From PALSA-612 sp963791225 (GTDB lineage Bacteria > Actinomycetota > Thermoleophilia > Gaiellales > Gaiellaceae), in assembly GCA_963791225.1 (NCBI GenBank), contig CAWBRV010000008.1:1-64000 (forward strand): a DNA stretch of 64,000 nucleotides, given 5' to 3'. How positions within the stretch are numbered: position 1 is the first letter of the stretch; the number at the start of each line of letters is the position of its first letter. A program made the position numbers and the translations under genes. The notes below the pieces were generated by a model. That model did not search any database and was not told where the DNA came from. It worked only from the letters and a program-made list of their open reading frames with translations. Positions 26,453 through 34,698 of this stretch are shown here, piece by piece.

Positions 26453-27835
26453 GTGGCAGCAAGGCGCGTTGCCTTCCTCTCGGTGGTCGTCGGTGCGCTC
26501 GTCGCGGCCGGGGGCGTGCTCGCAGCCTCGACCACGCCCGAGACGATCACGACCGTCGCCGGCACGGGCGTTCTCGGCCAGTCGGGTGACGGCGGCCCGG
26601 CGACAGCGGCCGAGATCGACCACCCACGGGGCATCGCAATCCCGCCCGGCGGTGGGTTCGTGTTCGCGGACGCGTTCGCGAACACGGTCCGGCGCGTCTG
26701 GCCGGACGGCCACATCTCCACCGTCGCCGGGACAGGCGTCGCCGGCTTCTCGGGCGACGGCGGGCCCGCGACGACGGCCGGGCTCGACCTGCCCCACGGC
26801 GTGGCGTTCACGACCGGAGGCGCACTGCTCGTCGCCGACGCGCTCGACAACCGCATCCGCGCGATCGGTTCGGACGGAACGATCACGACCGTCGCGGGCA
26901 CGGGCGAGGCGGGGTTCTCGGGCGACGGAGGGCCGGCGGCCACGGCAGCGATCGACGCGCCGCGGGGCATCACGGCGCTCGCCGACGGCGCCTTCCTCAT
27001 CCCCGACAGCGGCAACCAGCGGGTCCGCGAGGTCGCGGCGGACGGGACGATCACGACCCTCGCCGGCGACGGCACGCGCGGCTTCGCCGGCGACGGCGGA
27101 CCGGCGACGAGCGCCGAGCTGAGCCTCCCGTTCGCGGCCGTCCCGACGGCGGACGGCGGCTTTCTGGTCGCGGACACGGGCAACGACCGTGTCCGGCGAG
27201 TGGCACCCGATGGGACGATCACGACCGTCGCCGGCGACGGCACTCGCGGCTACGGCGGTGACGGCGGCCCCGCCACGCTGGCGGCGCTCAGCAGCCCGCA
27301 CAACCTCGCCGTCCTTCCGGACGGGGGCTTCCTGATCGCGGACGAGGGCAACAACCGCGTCCGCCGCGTCTGGCCGAACGGGACGATCACGACCGTGGTC
27401 GGCACCGGCGAGGCCGGGTTCTCCGGCGAGGGCGGCCCCCCGGCCGGGGCGGCGTTGAACGAGCCGAAGGCAATCGCCGTCCTCCCCGACTACCGGGGCT
27501 TCCTGCTCGCCGACGCCGCCAACAGCCGTGTGCGCCTCGTGACGGCCGACCTGCGCCGCACGCTTCTCCTCCGACTGAAGTCGCGCAGCCTGCGGACACG
27601 GCACGGTCACGCGGCCAGCCTCCTCGTCACGGTCGACGACGCGGTCACGATCCGGCTTCGGGTCACGAGCGGCAGCCGCACGGTTGCGACGATCACGACG
27701 AAGGCGCGCATCGGCGCGAACACGATCCGCTTCGGGGCGGCGCTGCGTCCGGGCCGGTACCGGGTCGCGCTTGGCACCTCGGGTGTCCGCGACCGTCCGG
27801 CGGATACGACGCTGACGTTGCGGGTCGACGCGTGA
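26453..27835 (+). CDS. Secreted NHL-repeat protein
   Basis: A 460-residue exported protein: basic start and hydrophobic run (residues 6-25, signal peptide), then about six NHL repeats of about 55 residues. Each contains a TITTVAGTGxxGFSGDGGPA-like strand and a LVADxxNxRVR turn, together a six-bladed beta-propeller. A C-terminal domain of about 90 residues (from DLRRTLLLRLKSR) resembles an Ig-like or adhesion module. NHL propellers act as extracellular binding scaffolds; no catalytic motif is seen. GTG at 26453 follows the symmetric promoter and has no ribosome site. Repeat copies are diverged in DNA sequence. Confidence 0.88.
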   Translation: MAARRVAFLSVVVGALVAAGGVLAASTTPETITTVAGTGVLGQSGDGGPATAAEIDHPRGIAIPPGGGFVFADAFANTVRRVWPDGHISTVAGTGVAGFSGDGGPATTAGLDLPHGVAFTTGGALLVADALDNRIRAIGSDGTITTVAGTGEAGFSGDGGPAATAAIDAPRGITALADGAFLIPDSGNQRVREVAADGTITTLAGDGTRGFAGDGGPATSAELSLPFAAVPTADGGFLVADTGNDRVRRVAPDGTITTVAGDGTRGYGGDGGPATLAALSSPHNLAVLPDGGFLIADEGNNRVRRVWPNGTITTVVGTGEAGFSGEGGPPAGAALNEPKAIAVLPDYRGFLLADAANSRVRLVTADLRRTLLLRLKSRSLRTRHGHAASLLVTVDDAVTIRLRVTSGSRTVATITTKARIGANTIRFGAALRPGRYRVALGTSGVRDRPADTTLTLRVDA

Positions 27836-27848
27836 CGGGTCGCGAGGC

Positions 27849-28262
27849 GTGGTAGACGCGAACCGGCAGGCCGAGGCGATGCTCCGCTCGCTGCACGAGC
27901 ATTCGTCCGACGAGTCGATAGACGAGATCGCGACGTTCATCCACCCGAACGCGGAGATGCGGCTGCTCGTCAGCTTCGGTCAGCCGCTGCACGGACGGGA
28001 CGCAATCGTGTCTGCGCTCGAGAAGGGCCGCGAGGCGGCGTTCTACCGCGCCCGCGTCGACCGCTTCGAATGGCTCGACGAGAGCACCCTCCTGACCTTC
28101 GCGTTCGCCCGCTACGCGCTCGAGGGCGGCGGCTTCGCGGAAGGCAACGTGTACTGGCTCGACGAGCTGCGCGACGGCCTGATCGCACGCGTGACCGTGT
28201 TCCGGAGCGAGGAGGAAGCCCGTCGGGCCTACGACGACCGCCTCGAGAGTCACGCACGCTGA
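27849..28262 (+). CDS. SnoaL/NTF2-like protein
   Basis: A 137-residue cone-shaped alpha+beta fold protein. An N-terminal helix pair leads to ATFIHPNAEMRLL, then FGQPLHGRDAIVSAL and strands ending in DGLIARVTVFRSEEEAR. This is the usual layout of SnoaL-like or ketosteroid-isomerase-like cytosolic proteins, which bind a small hydrophobic ligand in a cavity. No clear catalytic Asp-Tyr pair, so it could be a binding protein. GTG at 27849 is 13 bases after the NHL gene stop, so it may be cotranscribed with it. Confidence 0.8.
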   Translation: MVDANRQAEAMLRSLHEHSSDESIDEIATFIHPNAEMRLLVSFGQPLHGRDAIVSALEKGREAAFYRARVDRFEWLDESTLLTFAFARYALEGGGFAEGNVYWLDELRDGLIARVTVFRSEEEARRAYDDRLESHAR

Positions 28263-28360
28263 TTCCGCGCCCGCGGCAGGGATCGACCTCGACTCGGGCG
28301 AAGCTTCACGGCATCACCTGCCGATAACGGGCAGGTACGACGCAGCCCGAGGAGACCCGA

Positions 28361-29560
28361 GTGACCGACGAGCCCGATCAGACCGACGCGCACGGCGTCC
28401 GCGAGCGCGCCTACGAGATCTCGCAGGGGCCCGACCCGGGGACGCCGGACGAGAACTGGCAGCGCGCCGAGCGGGAGCTCGCGGTCGTCCACGAGTACGA
28501 CACGGCCGACCGCGATCTGGAGGACCTCGGGATGACGGTCTCCCGCTTCCCGCTCGAGGTCGGCGCCATCTGGCGGCTCGACCTGCCGCGCGGCGAGCGC
28601 GTCGAGGCCTGGGAGCCGGGCAACGCCGGCCTCGTGCCCCCGCACGAGATCATGCGCCTGATCGAGGGCGTCGTCGTGGGCAAGCAGCTCGTCCCGGCGC
28701 CGCCGGTCCCGCACGATCCCGGCGCGATCCGGCTGCGCGCGATGATCGAGACGCAGCGGGAGGAGCTCCTCGTCCACGAGCCCGGCGTTCGGCTCGGTTC
28801 CGACACCGAGAACCTCCACGAGCATCGCGTCGCCGCCCGGCGCACCCGGGCATTCCTGCGCGCGACGCGGGAGCACGTCGACCCGGACTGGCAGCAACTG
28901 CTCGCCGCACCCCTCGACGAGCTCGGCGCGGTCACGGGGCCGGTTCGCGACCTCGACGTCCTGATCGAGCACGTTCGCAAGGAGCTGGACTCGCTCGGCG
29001 AGGCCGATCCCACGGGCGGGCGTATCCTCGTCGACCGGCTCGAGACCGAGCGGCGCGAAGCGAGACGGAAGCTCGTCGAACTGCTCGACACCGACACGCA
29101 CCGGACGCTGCTCGCACGGCTGCGGCTCCCGCCCAGGCTCGCCGAGGGCGTGGAGGCGATCCCGCTCCAGCAGATCGCCCGAAACGAGTTCCGACGCCTC
29201 GCGCGGGCAGTGGGAAGGCTCGGCAAGCGCCCGGACGACGCGGATATCCACCGGCTCCGGATCGCGCTCAAGCGCGCACGCTACGCCGCCGAGCTGTCCG
29301 AGCCCGGGGGGAAGGCCGGTCGGCGCTTCCTGGCCGACGCCCGGGCGCTCCAGACCCTGCTCGGCGAGCACCAGGACGCCGCCGTCGCCGAGGAGCGCCT
29401 GCGGGCGGCCACCGTCGTCGACGCGCCGACGGCCACGGCATTCGTGGCCGGCCGCATCGCCGAGCGGCAGCGCGCCCGCCGCGAGCGCGCGGTCGAGCGC
29501 CTGCCTGACGCGTGGAAGCGGCTCCGCAAAAGCGGCCGCCGACTCGGCCGGAAGCGCTAG
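28361..29560 (+). CDS. CHAD-domain protein with DUF2934 and a truncated CYTH segment
   Basis: A 399-residue cytosolic protein in three parts. Residues about 13-40 (RERAYEISQGPDPGTPDENW) match DUF2934. Residues about 42-115 resemble the first half of a CYTH domain (EYDTADRDLEDLGMTV, IWRLDLPRGE) but lack its later strands and much of the Glu/Lys metal-phosphate tunnel. Residues about 130-395 are a full CHAD domain with two helical halves (LHEHRVAARRTRAFLR and IHRLRIALKRARYAAEL), rich in conserved His, Arg and Lys that bind polyphosphate. GTG at 28361 has GAGGAG about seven bases upstream. Probably a polyphosphate-binding protein with no active CYTH triphosphatase. Confidence 0.88.
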   Translation: MTDEPDQTDAHGVRERAYEISQGPDPGTPDENWQRAERELAVVHEYDTADRDLEDLGMTVSRFPLEVGAIWRLDLPRGERVEAWEPGNAGLVPPHEIMRLIEGVVVGKQLVPAPPVPHDPGAIRLRAMIETQREELLVHEPGVRLGSDTENLHEHRVAARRTRAFLRATREHVDPDWQQLLAAPLDELGAVTGPVRDLDVLIEHVRKELDSLGEADPTGGRILVDRLETERREARRKLVELLDTDTHRTLLARLRLPPRLAEGVEAIPLQQIARNEFRRLARAVGRLGKRPDDADIHRLRIALKRARYAAELSEPGGKAGRRFLADARALQTLLGEHQDAAVAEERLRAATVVDAPTATAFVAGRIAERQRARRERAVERLPDAWKRLRKSGRRLGRKR

Positions 29561-29587
29561 CTCAGCTCAGCTGGCTCAGCTCAGCTC
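29560..29587. repeat. 14-base tandem repeat in a convergent gap
   Basis: GCTCAGCTCAGCTG at 29560-29573 is followed directly by GCTCAGCTCAGCTC at 29574-29587 and a further partial copy. It fills the gap between the CHAD and peroxiredoxin stop codons. No stable hairpin with a T-run is formed, so a terminator is not obvious. Confidence 0.5.
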
Positions 29588-29594
29588 TGCCGGC

Positions 29595-30254
29595 TCAACG
29601 GGGCTGCGGGACGATCCGGATGTACGGCTTCGGCTCCTTCCAGCCGTCCGGGTACGTCTCCTTGGCCTCGTCGTTCGATACCGAGCCCGCGATGATCACG
29701 TCCTCGCCCTCCTTCCAGTTCACCGGCGTCGCCACCTTGTACTTGGCCGTGAGCTGGAGCGAGTCGATCACGCGCAGCACCTCGTCGAAGTTCCGGCCGG
29801 TCGTCATCGGGTAGACGAGGACGAGCTTGACCTTCTTGTCGGGGCCGATGACGAAGACGTTGCGAACCGTCTGGTTGTCGGCGGGCGTGCGGGCGAGCGG
29901 ATCTCCCTCCGTGCTCGCCGGGAGCATCCCGTACAGCTTGGAGACGTTGAAGTCGGCGTCGCTGATGATCGGGTAGTTGGGCGCGTAGCCCTGCGTCTCC
30001 TCGATGTCCTTGGCCCAGTCCGCGTGCCGGTCGATCGGGTCGACGGACAGGCCGATGACCTTGACGCCTCGCGCGTCGAACTCGGGCTTGATCTTCGCCA
30101 TGTAGCCGAGCTCGGTCGTGCAGATGGGCGTGAAGTCCTTCGGGTGCGAGAACAGCACGGCCCAGGAGTCGCCGATCCAGTCGTGGAAGCCGATCGGGCC
30201 TTCGGTCGTGTCGGCCTGGAAGTCCGGTGCGGTGTCGCCGATTGAGAGCGCCAT
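29595..30254 (-). CDS. 1-Cys peroxiredoxin (Prx6 type)
   Basis: A 219-residue peroxiredoxin. The active-site segment is PKDFTPICTTELG, with the peroxidatic Cys near residue 45, and it is the only cysteine in the protein, which defines the 1-Cys (Prx6) class. The long C-terminal arm (DGWKEPKPYIRIVPQP) is typical of that class and forms the dimer lid. It reduces hydrogen peroxide or alkyl peroxides in the cytosol with an external thiol. The start at 30254 has AAGGAGGAG upstream. Convergent with the CHAD gene and upstream of nothing else, so probably a single-gene unit. Confidence 0.95.
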   Translation of the reverse strand: MALSIGDTAPDFQADTTEGPIGFHDWIGDSWAVLFSHPKDFTPICTTELGYMAKIKPEFDARGVKVIGLSVDPIDRHADWAKDIEETQGYAPNYPIISDADFNVSKLYGMLPASTEGDPLARTPADNQTVRNVFVIGPDKKVKLVLVYPMTTGRNFDEVLRVIDSLQLTAKYKVATPVNWKEGEDVIIAGSVSNDEAKETYPDGWKEPKPYIRIVPQPR

Positions 30255-30306
30255 CTCTCCACTCCTCCTTACTTCAGTTCGGATAGCTCTGCTTTGCACG
30301 GGTTAT

Positions 30307-31137
30307 CTACCAGATGGGACCTGCCCCGGGGAGGAGCTCCGCTCTGCGCCGCCGCTCTTCGAGGAACTCACGGACGAGGTAGGCGGCCGCTCGAGCGGCG
30401 TCGACAGCGTCGCGGCCCGCGACTCGGGCGACCGCGTAGCCGACCATGAACGTGTCGCCTGCCCCGGTCGCGTGCACGTCCGCGACCGGCGTCGCGTCCG
30501 CGACCGGCGTCGCGCGCCCGCCGGCGAAGACGACCGCGCCGCGCGAGCCGAGCGTCAGCAGCACCTCGGGGATGCCGAGCCGCGCGGCAGCCGCCAGGTC
30601 GAACCGGCCGCCGGCGACGATCCGCGCCTCGTGCTCGGAGAGCTTGAGTGCGGTGACGTGCTCGAGGACGGCCGGGTCGAAGGCGTCGTCCTCCCGGAGA
30701 CGGCCGAGCGCAGGGGCGCGGACGAGACCCTGTCCGTCGAGCGAGAGCCGTCGGCCGCGGGCCAGCGCAGCGAGCGTCTCCGCCGGAAAGTCGCTGCGCA
30801 GGAGCGGCGCCACGTGCACCCACGCGATGTCCGGGGCGAGCGCGTCCGCGTCCTCCGGTCTCCACGCCTCGCCGAGCTCGGTCACGGCCATCTTGCGCTC
30901 GTCGCCCACGTAGTCCATCGCGAAGCCGCTCGTCGACGCGGCCGCAAGACGTGTGACCCGAGCATCGAGGCCTGCGAACAGAGCCGCGTCGGCCGGGGCG
31001 AACCGCGTCACGATCTGACCGTCGTGCCCCAGGTGCCGCAAGGCCGCAGCCGCGAACTGCGGGCAGCCGCCCGGCGACGGCGCGCCACCGTCGACGACGT
31101 CGCGCGCGACGTTCCCGACAACTGCCACCCGGGCCAT
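30307..31137 (-). CDS. PfkB-family carbohydrate kinase
   Basis: A 276-residue ribokinase-fold kinase. The N-terminus ARVAVVGNVARDVV and the C-terminal anion-hole motif ATGAGDTFMVGYAVA, with its catalytic Asp, are both present. It phosphorylates a sugar or nucleoside with ATP in the cytosol; the substrate cannot be assigned. ATG at 31137 lies five bases from TAGGCT (31143-31148) without a ribosome site, so the message may be leaderless. An 18-base perfect tandem duplication at 30479-30514 repeats six residues (TPVADA type) just before the catalytic motif. Length otherwise normal for short PfkB members. Confidence 0.88.
   Translation of the reverse strand: MARVAVVGNVARDVVDGGAPSPGGCPQFAAAALRHLGHDGQIVTRFAPADAALFAGLDARVTRLAAASTSGFAMDYVGDERKMAVTELGEAWRPEDADALAPDIAWVHVAPLLRSDFPAETLAALARGRRLSLDGQGLVRAPALGRLREDDAFDPAVLEHVTALKLSEHEARIVAGGRFDLAAAARLGIPEVLLTLGSRGAVVFAGGRATPVADATPVADVHATGAGDTFMVGYAVARVAGRDAVDAARAAAYLVREFLEERRRRAELLPGAGPIW
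30479..30514. repeat. Perfect 18-base tandem duplication inside the PfkB-family gene
   Basis: The 18 bases at 30479-30496 are repeated exactly at 30497-30514, keeping the frame and doubling a VADATP-like hexapeptide in the loop before the catalytic GAGD. Likely a replication slippage event. Confidence 0.8.
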
Positions 31138-31253
31138 GCCGCAGCCTACTCCGGGCGTTCGCACGAGACGTGCAAGTTTTTCCGCGCGCCGAGGTCTTTC
31201 TCCCTCAGAGAGCGGGCTCACCCCCGAGCCCATCGACGGAAGGAGCAGGATCG

Positions 31254-32306
31254 ATGAAGCGCATGACTGGTCTCGTTGCGGTCGCGATCGCCGCGGCGAC
31301 AATCGCGGCCACGCTGCAGGCCGGCGCCTCGAGCGCCGACACCGCGCCGCTCAACCCCAAGCACTTCTTCTGGGCGCAGGGCACGGCGCAGGCCGCGTCC
31401 ACCCAGGACGACGTGACGAACAATCTCATCTACCACGGCGGAAGCGCCGGCCCCGGCGCGATCGGCGTCATCCAGAAGCCGAAGATGTACCTGATCTACT
31501 GGGGAACCCAGTGGGCGCAGGGCTTCACGACAGCGGACTCGGGCGGCACGCTGTACACGAGCAAGCAGCTCATCAACTACATCACCAGCATGGCGAAGGG
31601 CTTCGGCGGCAGCGCGTACGCCGGTGTCCAGACGCAGTACTGCAACGGCGTTTCGATCGGCGTGACGAGCTGCGTCGGCGGCACGGGCTTCGTCACCAAC
31701 CCGAAGAACCAGTTCGGCGGAGCGTGGATCGACCCGGCGCCGGTCCCCGACAACATCGTCACCCTCGGGCTCGCCGAGAACCTCGTCGACGACCCGCTCG
31801 CGCAGGAGGCGGTCAAGGCCACCGGGCACTTCGGCTACGACCCGAACGGCGTCTACCTGATCATGACGCCGCCGGGCACGTCCGGCGCCGGCGAGCAAGC
31901 TGTCTATTGCGGCTACCACACGCAGACGACCGCGATCGACGGCCTCGGCAACCAGGAGCGCGTCCAGTACTCGTTCATCCCCTGGCAGAACACGGACGTG
32001 CCGGTGCTGGGCGAGGAGTGCGGCCTGCACGCCGTCAACGCGAAGAGCAACAGCTTCGGCAACGGTGTCTTCGACAGCTGGAGCATCGTGATCGGCCACG
32101 AGTACTCCGAGGCCGTGACCGATCCGGACAACTTCTTCGGCGTCCAGGACGGCTGGAACGACGACCAGACGTCCGAGAACGGCGACAAATGCGCCTGGAC
32201 CGCCTTGCAGAACGTCACGTTCGGCGGGCATCAGTTCGCGATGCAGCCCGAGTGGAGCAACGAGGCGTACGACGCGACCGGCAACGGCTGCGCCTACTCC
32301 CGCTAG
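31254..32306 (+). CDS. Secreted protein related to the phosphate-induced/EXORDIUM-like family
   Basis: A 350-residue exported protein. The start at 31254 has GGAAGGAG nine bases upstream, then a signal peptide to about residue 28 (cleavage near ASSADT). The mature part contains KMYLIYWGTQW, a middle domain with paired cysteines, and WSIVIGHEYSEAVTDPDNFF followed by WNDDQTSENGDKCAW. A GHExxExxTDP element followed by an acidic/Trp stretch is a mark of the EXORDIUM/PHI-1-like group, whose bacterial members are uncharacterised. The His-Glu pair invites a metal-site reading, but it is not an HExxH. Function unknown. Confidence 0.7.
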   Translation: MKRMTGLVAVAIAAATIAATLQAGASSADTAPLNPKHFFWAQGTAQAASTQDDVTNNLIYHGGSAGPGAIGVIQKPKMYLIYWGTQWAQGFTTADSGGTLYTSKQLINYITSMAKGFGGSAYAGVQTQYCNGVSIGVTSCVGGTGFVTNPKNQFGGAWIDPAPVPDNIVTLGLAENLVDDPLAQEAVKATGHFGYDPNGVYLIMTPPGTSGAGEQAVYCGYHTQTTAIDGLGNQERVQYSFIPWQNTDVPVLGEECGLHAVNAKSNSFGNGVFDSWSIVIGHEYSEAVTDPDNFFGVQDGWNDDQTSENGDKCAWTALQNVTFGGHQFAMQPEWSNEAYDATGNGCAYSR

Positions 32307-32361
32307 CTCCGCCACAGAGGTTCGAGGGGGGGATACGGCGCGAGCCGGTCCCCCCGACCTC

Positions 32362-32367
32362 TACGCT
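32362..32367 (+). promoter_or_regulatory. -10 box of a probable leaderless promoter (amidase)
   Basis: TACGCT fits TANNNT and ends six bases before the GTG at 32374, so the transcript should begin at the start codon. Confidence 0.4.
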
Positions 32368-32373
32368 CAGGGC

Positions 32374-33099
32374 GTGACCGGAGGACGCGCCGCCGCCGCT
32401 CTCGTCCTGGCCTGCCTGCTCGCCGCCGGCGTGCTCGCCGAAGGAACGGGCGCCGGTGCCGCGCCCGCCCGCACGGTGCCGAAGCCCGCGATCGTCTGGA
32501 AGCCGATCGTGTTCGGGGCCAAGCGGAAGGCCGAGATGCGCGCCTATTCGCTCCGCCACTACGGCGTCGCGAGCTGGCGCCTGACGCCCCGCGTGATCGT
32601 CGAGCACTACACCGCGGACGAGTCGTTCTCGTCCACCTACAACTACTTCGCCGGCGACACGCCCGACGTCGAGCTCGGCGAACTCCCGGGCGTCTGCGCG
32701 CATTTCGTAATCGACAGGGACGGCACGATCTACCAGCTCGTCGCCCTGACGATCATGTGCCGGCACACGGTCGGGCTCAACTACACCGCGATCGGGATCG
32801 AGCACGTGGGGACGAGCGACCGCGAGATCCTCGGCAACCCGCGGCAGCTGAACGCCTCGCTCCGGCTCACGCTCTGGCTGATGCAGACCGAGCGGATCCA
32901 GCTCCGCAACGTGATCGGTCACAACGAGAGCCTGACCAGCCCGTTCCACGAGGAGCTCTACGCTCCCTGGCGCTGCCAGACGCACGGCGACTGGACGCGC
33001 GCCGACATGAACGTCTACCGCTCGAAGCTCGCCGCGCTGGCTCGGTCGTACCGCGTGCCGCTCGGCCCGGCGGCCGTGCGCGTCACGCCGAAGTGCTGA
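32374..33099 (+). CDS. Secreted N-acetylmuramoyl-L-alanine amidase (Amidase_2 fold)
   Basis: A 241-residue exported protein: signal peptide to about residue 29, then an amidase-2/PGRP-like domain. The first zinc-ligand region is VIVEHYTADESF, the second CRHTVGLNYTAIGIEHVG, and the third lies near CQTHGDWTR. This enzyme class cuts the bond between muramic acid and the stem peptide in the cell wall. GTG at 32374 lies six bases from TACGCT (32362-32367) with no ribosome site, so leaderless translation is likely. It reads toward pobA, with a pair of palindromes between the two. Confidence 0.85.
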   Translation: MTGGRAAAALVLACLLAAGVLAEGTGAGAAPARTVPKPAIVWKPIVFGAKRKAEMRAYSLRHYGVASWRLTPRVIVEHYTADESFSSTYNYFAGDTPDVELGELPGVCAHFVIDRDGTIYQLVALTIMCRHTVGLNYTAIGIEHVGTSDREILGNPRQLNASLRLTLWLMQTERIQLRNVIGHNESLTSPFHEELYAPWRCQTHGDWTRADMNVYRSKLAALARSYRVPLGPAAVRVTPKC

Positions 33100-33115
33100 G
33101 CCGCCGCCCCGGCCC

Positions 33116-33136
33116 GTTACTTTGTAACACAGTGTT
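33116..33136. promoter_or_regulatory. Two overlapping palindromes between the amidase and pobA genes
   Basis: GTTAC-TTT-GTAAC (33116-33128) overlaps AACAC-A-GTGTT (33126-33136). The stretch is AT-rich in a GC-rich setting, and the stems are too short for a strong terminator. TetR-family operators often look like this, yet the site lies between two gene ends where no start needs controlling. Confidence 0.4.
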
Positions 33137-33148
33137 GCGAGGTCGTGC

Positions 33149-34318
33149 TCAGGTGAGGTCGAGGCCGACGTAGTTCTCGGCCAGCGAGCGCGCGGCCGAC
33201 TCCGACGACGTGACGTAGCGCAACTGTGCGAGCTGCAGCCGGAGCCCGAACTCGTCGTCATCGGGCGCGCGGTGGAGCATCGTCGTCATCCACCAGGAAA
33301 AGTGCTCGCAGCGCCAGACGCGGCGCAGGCAGCGCTCCGAGTAGCGGTCGAGGGCCTCGACGTTCCCCGTCCGGTACCAGTCCGCGATCGACTCGGCCAG
33401 GACGCGCACGTCGGCGATCGCCAGGTTGAGCCCCTTCGCGCCCGTCGGCGGCACGATGTGCGCGGCGTCGCCGGCGAGAAACAGGCGGCCGTGCTGCATC
33501 GGCTCGACGACGAAGCTTCGCATCCCGGTCACGCCCTTCTCCAGCACGGGCCCCTCGGCCAGCGTCCAGCCGGGGAGGCCGAGTCGCGCGTGCAGCTCCG
33601 CCCAGATTCGCTCGTCGGGCCACTGGGCGATGTCCTCGTCGGGCCGGCACTGGATGTAGAGGCGGGCGAGCTCCGGCGTGCGCAGGCTGAGCAGGGCGAA
33701 GCCGCGCTCGTTGTGGGCGTAGACGAGCTCGTCGCTCGACGCCGGCGCGGCGGCGAGGATGCCGAGCCAGCCGAACGGGTACTCGCGCGAGAACTCGCGG
33801 AGGACACCGGCCGGGATGCTCGGGCGGCAGATCCCGTGGAAGCCGTCGCAGCCCGCGATCACGTCGCACTCGAGCTCCTCCGCCACGCCGCCCGAGCGAA
33901 AGCGAACGCGCGGCCGTTCTGAGTCGAGCTCGTGCACCGACACGTCCTCGACCTCGAACACCAGCGGCCTGTCGGTCGCGAGCCTCGCCTCGATCAGGTC
34001 CTTGACCACCTCGGTCTGCCCGTAGATGACGATCGACTTGCCCGTCAGCGCCGCGAAGTCGATCCGGTGCCGCTCGCCGTCGAACTGCAACTCGACGCCC
34101 TCGTGGACGATGCCCTCGCGCTCCATCCGCCCGCCGACTCCGGTCTCGCGCAGGAGGTCGGCCGTGCCCTGCTCGAGCACACCGGCACGGATGCGCTGCT
34201 CGACGTACTCGCGGCTCCGGTCCTCGAGCACGACCGAGTCGACGCCTTCGAGGTGGAGCAGGTGCGCGAGCGTCAGCCCGGCCGGGCCGGCGCCGACGAT
34301 CCCGACCTGGGTGCGCAT
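33149..34318 (-). CDS. pobA: 4-hydroxybenzoate 3-monooxygenase
   Basis: A 389-residue class A flavoprotein hydroxylase. FAD motif GIVGAGPAGLTLAHLL, the DG motif CDGFHGICR, and GDAAHIVPPTGAKGLNLA (FAD ribityl contact) are all in the right order and spacing for PobA, and the length matches. It converts 4-hydroxybenzoate, NAD(P)H and O2 to protocatechuate in the cytosol, feeding PcaGH encoded upstream in the same operon. The start at 34318 shares one base with the end of pcaC. Last gene of the aromatic operon that begins at 43934. Confidence 0.93.
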   Translation of the reverse strand: MRTQVGIVGAGPAGLTLAHLLHLEGVDSVVLEDRSREYVEQRIRAGVLEQGTADLLRETGVGGRMEREGIVHEGVELQFDGERHRIDFAALTGKSIVIYGQTEVVKDLIEARLATDRPLVFEVEDVSVHELDSERPRVRFRSGGVAEELECDVIAGCDGFHGICRPSIPAGVLREFSREYPFGWLGILAAAPASSDELVYAHNERGFALLSLRTPELARLYIQCRPDEDIAQWPDERIWAELHARLGLPGWTLAEGPVLEKGVTGMRSFVVEPMQHGRLFLAGDAAHIVPPTGAKGLNLAIADVRVLAESIADWYRTGNVEALDRYSERCLRRVWRCEHFSWWMTTMLHRAPDDDEFGLRLQLAQLRYVTSSESAARSLAENYVGLDLT

Positions 34319-34698
34319 CAGCCCTCCGCGGCCTCGTCCAGCGTCCGCTGTGCGACATGGAACGCCGCATTGGCGGCGGGAACCCCGCAGTAGATCGCGC
34401 AGTGCAGCAGCACTTCCTTGATCTCGTCCGGCGTCAGGCCGTTCCGCAGTGCCGCGCGCACGTGCATCGCGAGCTCGTCCATCCGGTTGAGCGCGACAAG
34501 GGCGACGAGGGTCATGCAGCTCCGCGTCCTGCGGTCGAGGCCCGGCCGCGACCAGATCTCACCCCAGGCGTAGCGCGTGATCAGGTCCTGGAAGTCGGCG
34601 GTGAAGTCGGTCGTCCGCTCGATCGCGCGGTCGACGTGCTCGTCGCCGAGCACCTCGCGCCTGATCTCCATGCCGCGGTCGTGCGTCGAGTCGTTCAC
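34318..34698 (-). CDS. pcaC: 4-carboxymuconolactone decarboxylase
   Basis: A 126-residue AhpD-fold protein of the carboxymuconolactone decarboxylase family. It has RTRSCMTLVALVALNR and the C-terminal EVLLHCAIYCGVPAANAAF helix with a Cys-His pair, as in PcaC. It turns 4-carboxymuconolactone into beta-ketoadipate enol-lactone. The start ATG overlaps the pcaB stop. Here pcaC is a separate gene and not fused to pcaD, and no enol-lactone hydrolase (pcaD) is found in the window. Confidence 0.92.
   Translation of the reverse strand: MNDSTHDRGMEIRREVLGDEHVDRAIERTTDFTADFQDLITRYAWGEIWSRPGLDRRTRSCMTLVALVALNRMDELAMHVRAALRNGLTPDEIKEVLLHCAIYCGVPAANAAFHVAQRTLDEAAEG

Noticed and set aside
29560..29587. A CRISPR-like or hairpin element in the CHAD/peroxiredoxin gap
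   Set aside because: Two adjacent 14-base copies with no spacers and no self-complementary stem of useful length; only a small tandem repeat.
31254..32306. Zinc metalloprotease reading of the HEYSE segment in the secreted protein
   Set aside because: It is not HExxH (the second His is absent) and no third-ligand Glu pattern follows, so a protease call is not supported.
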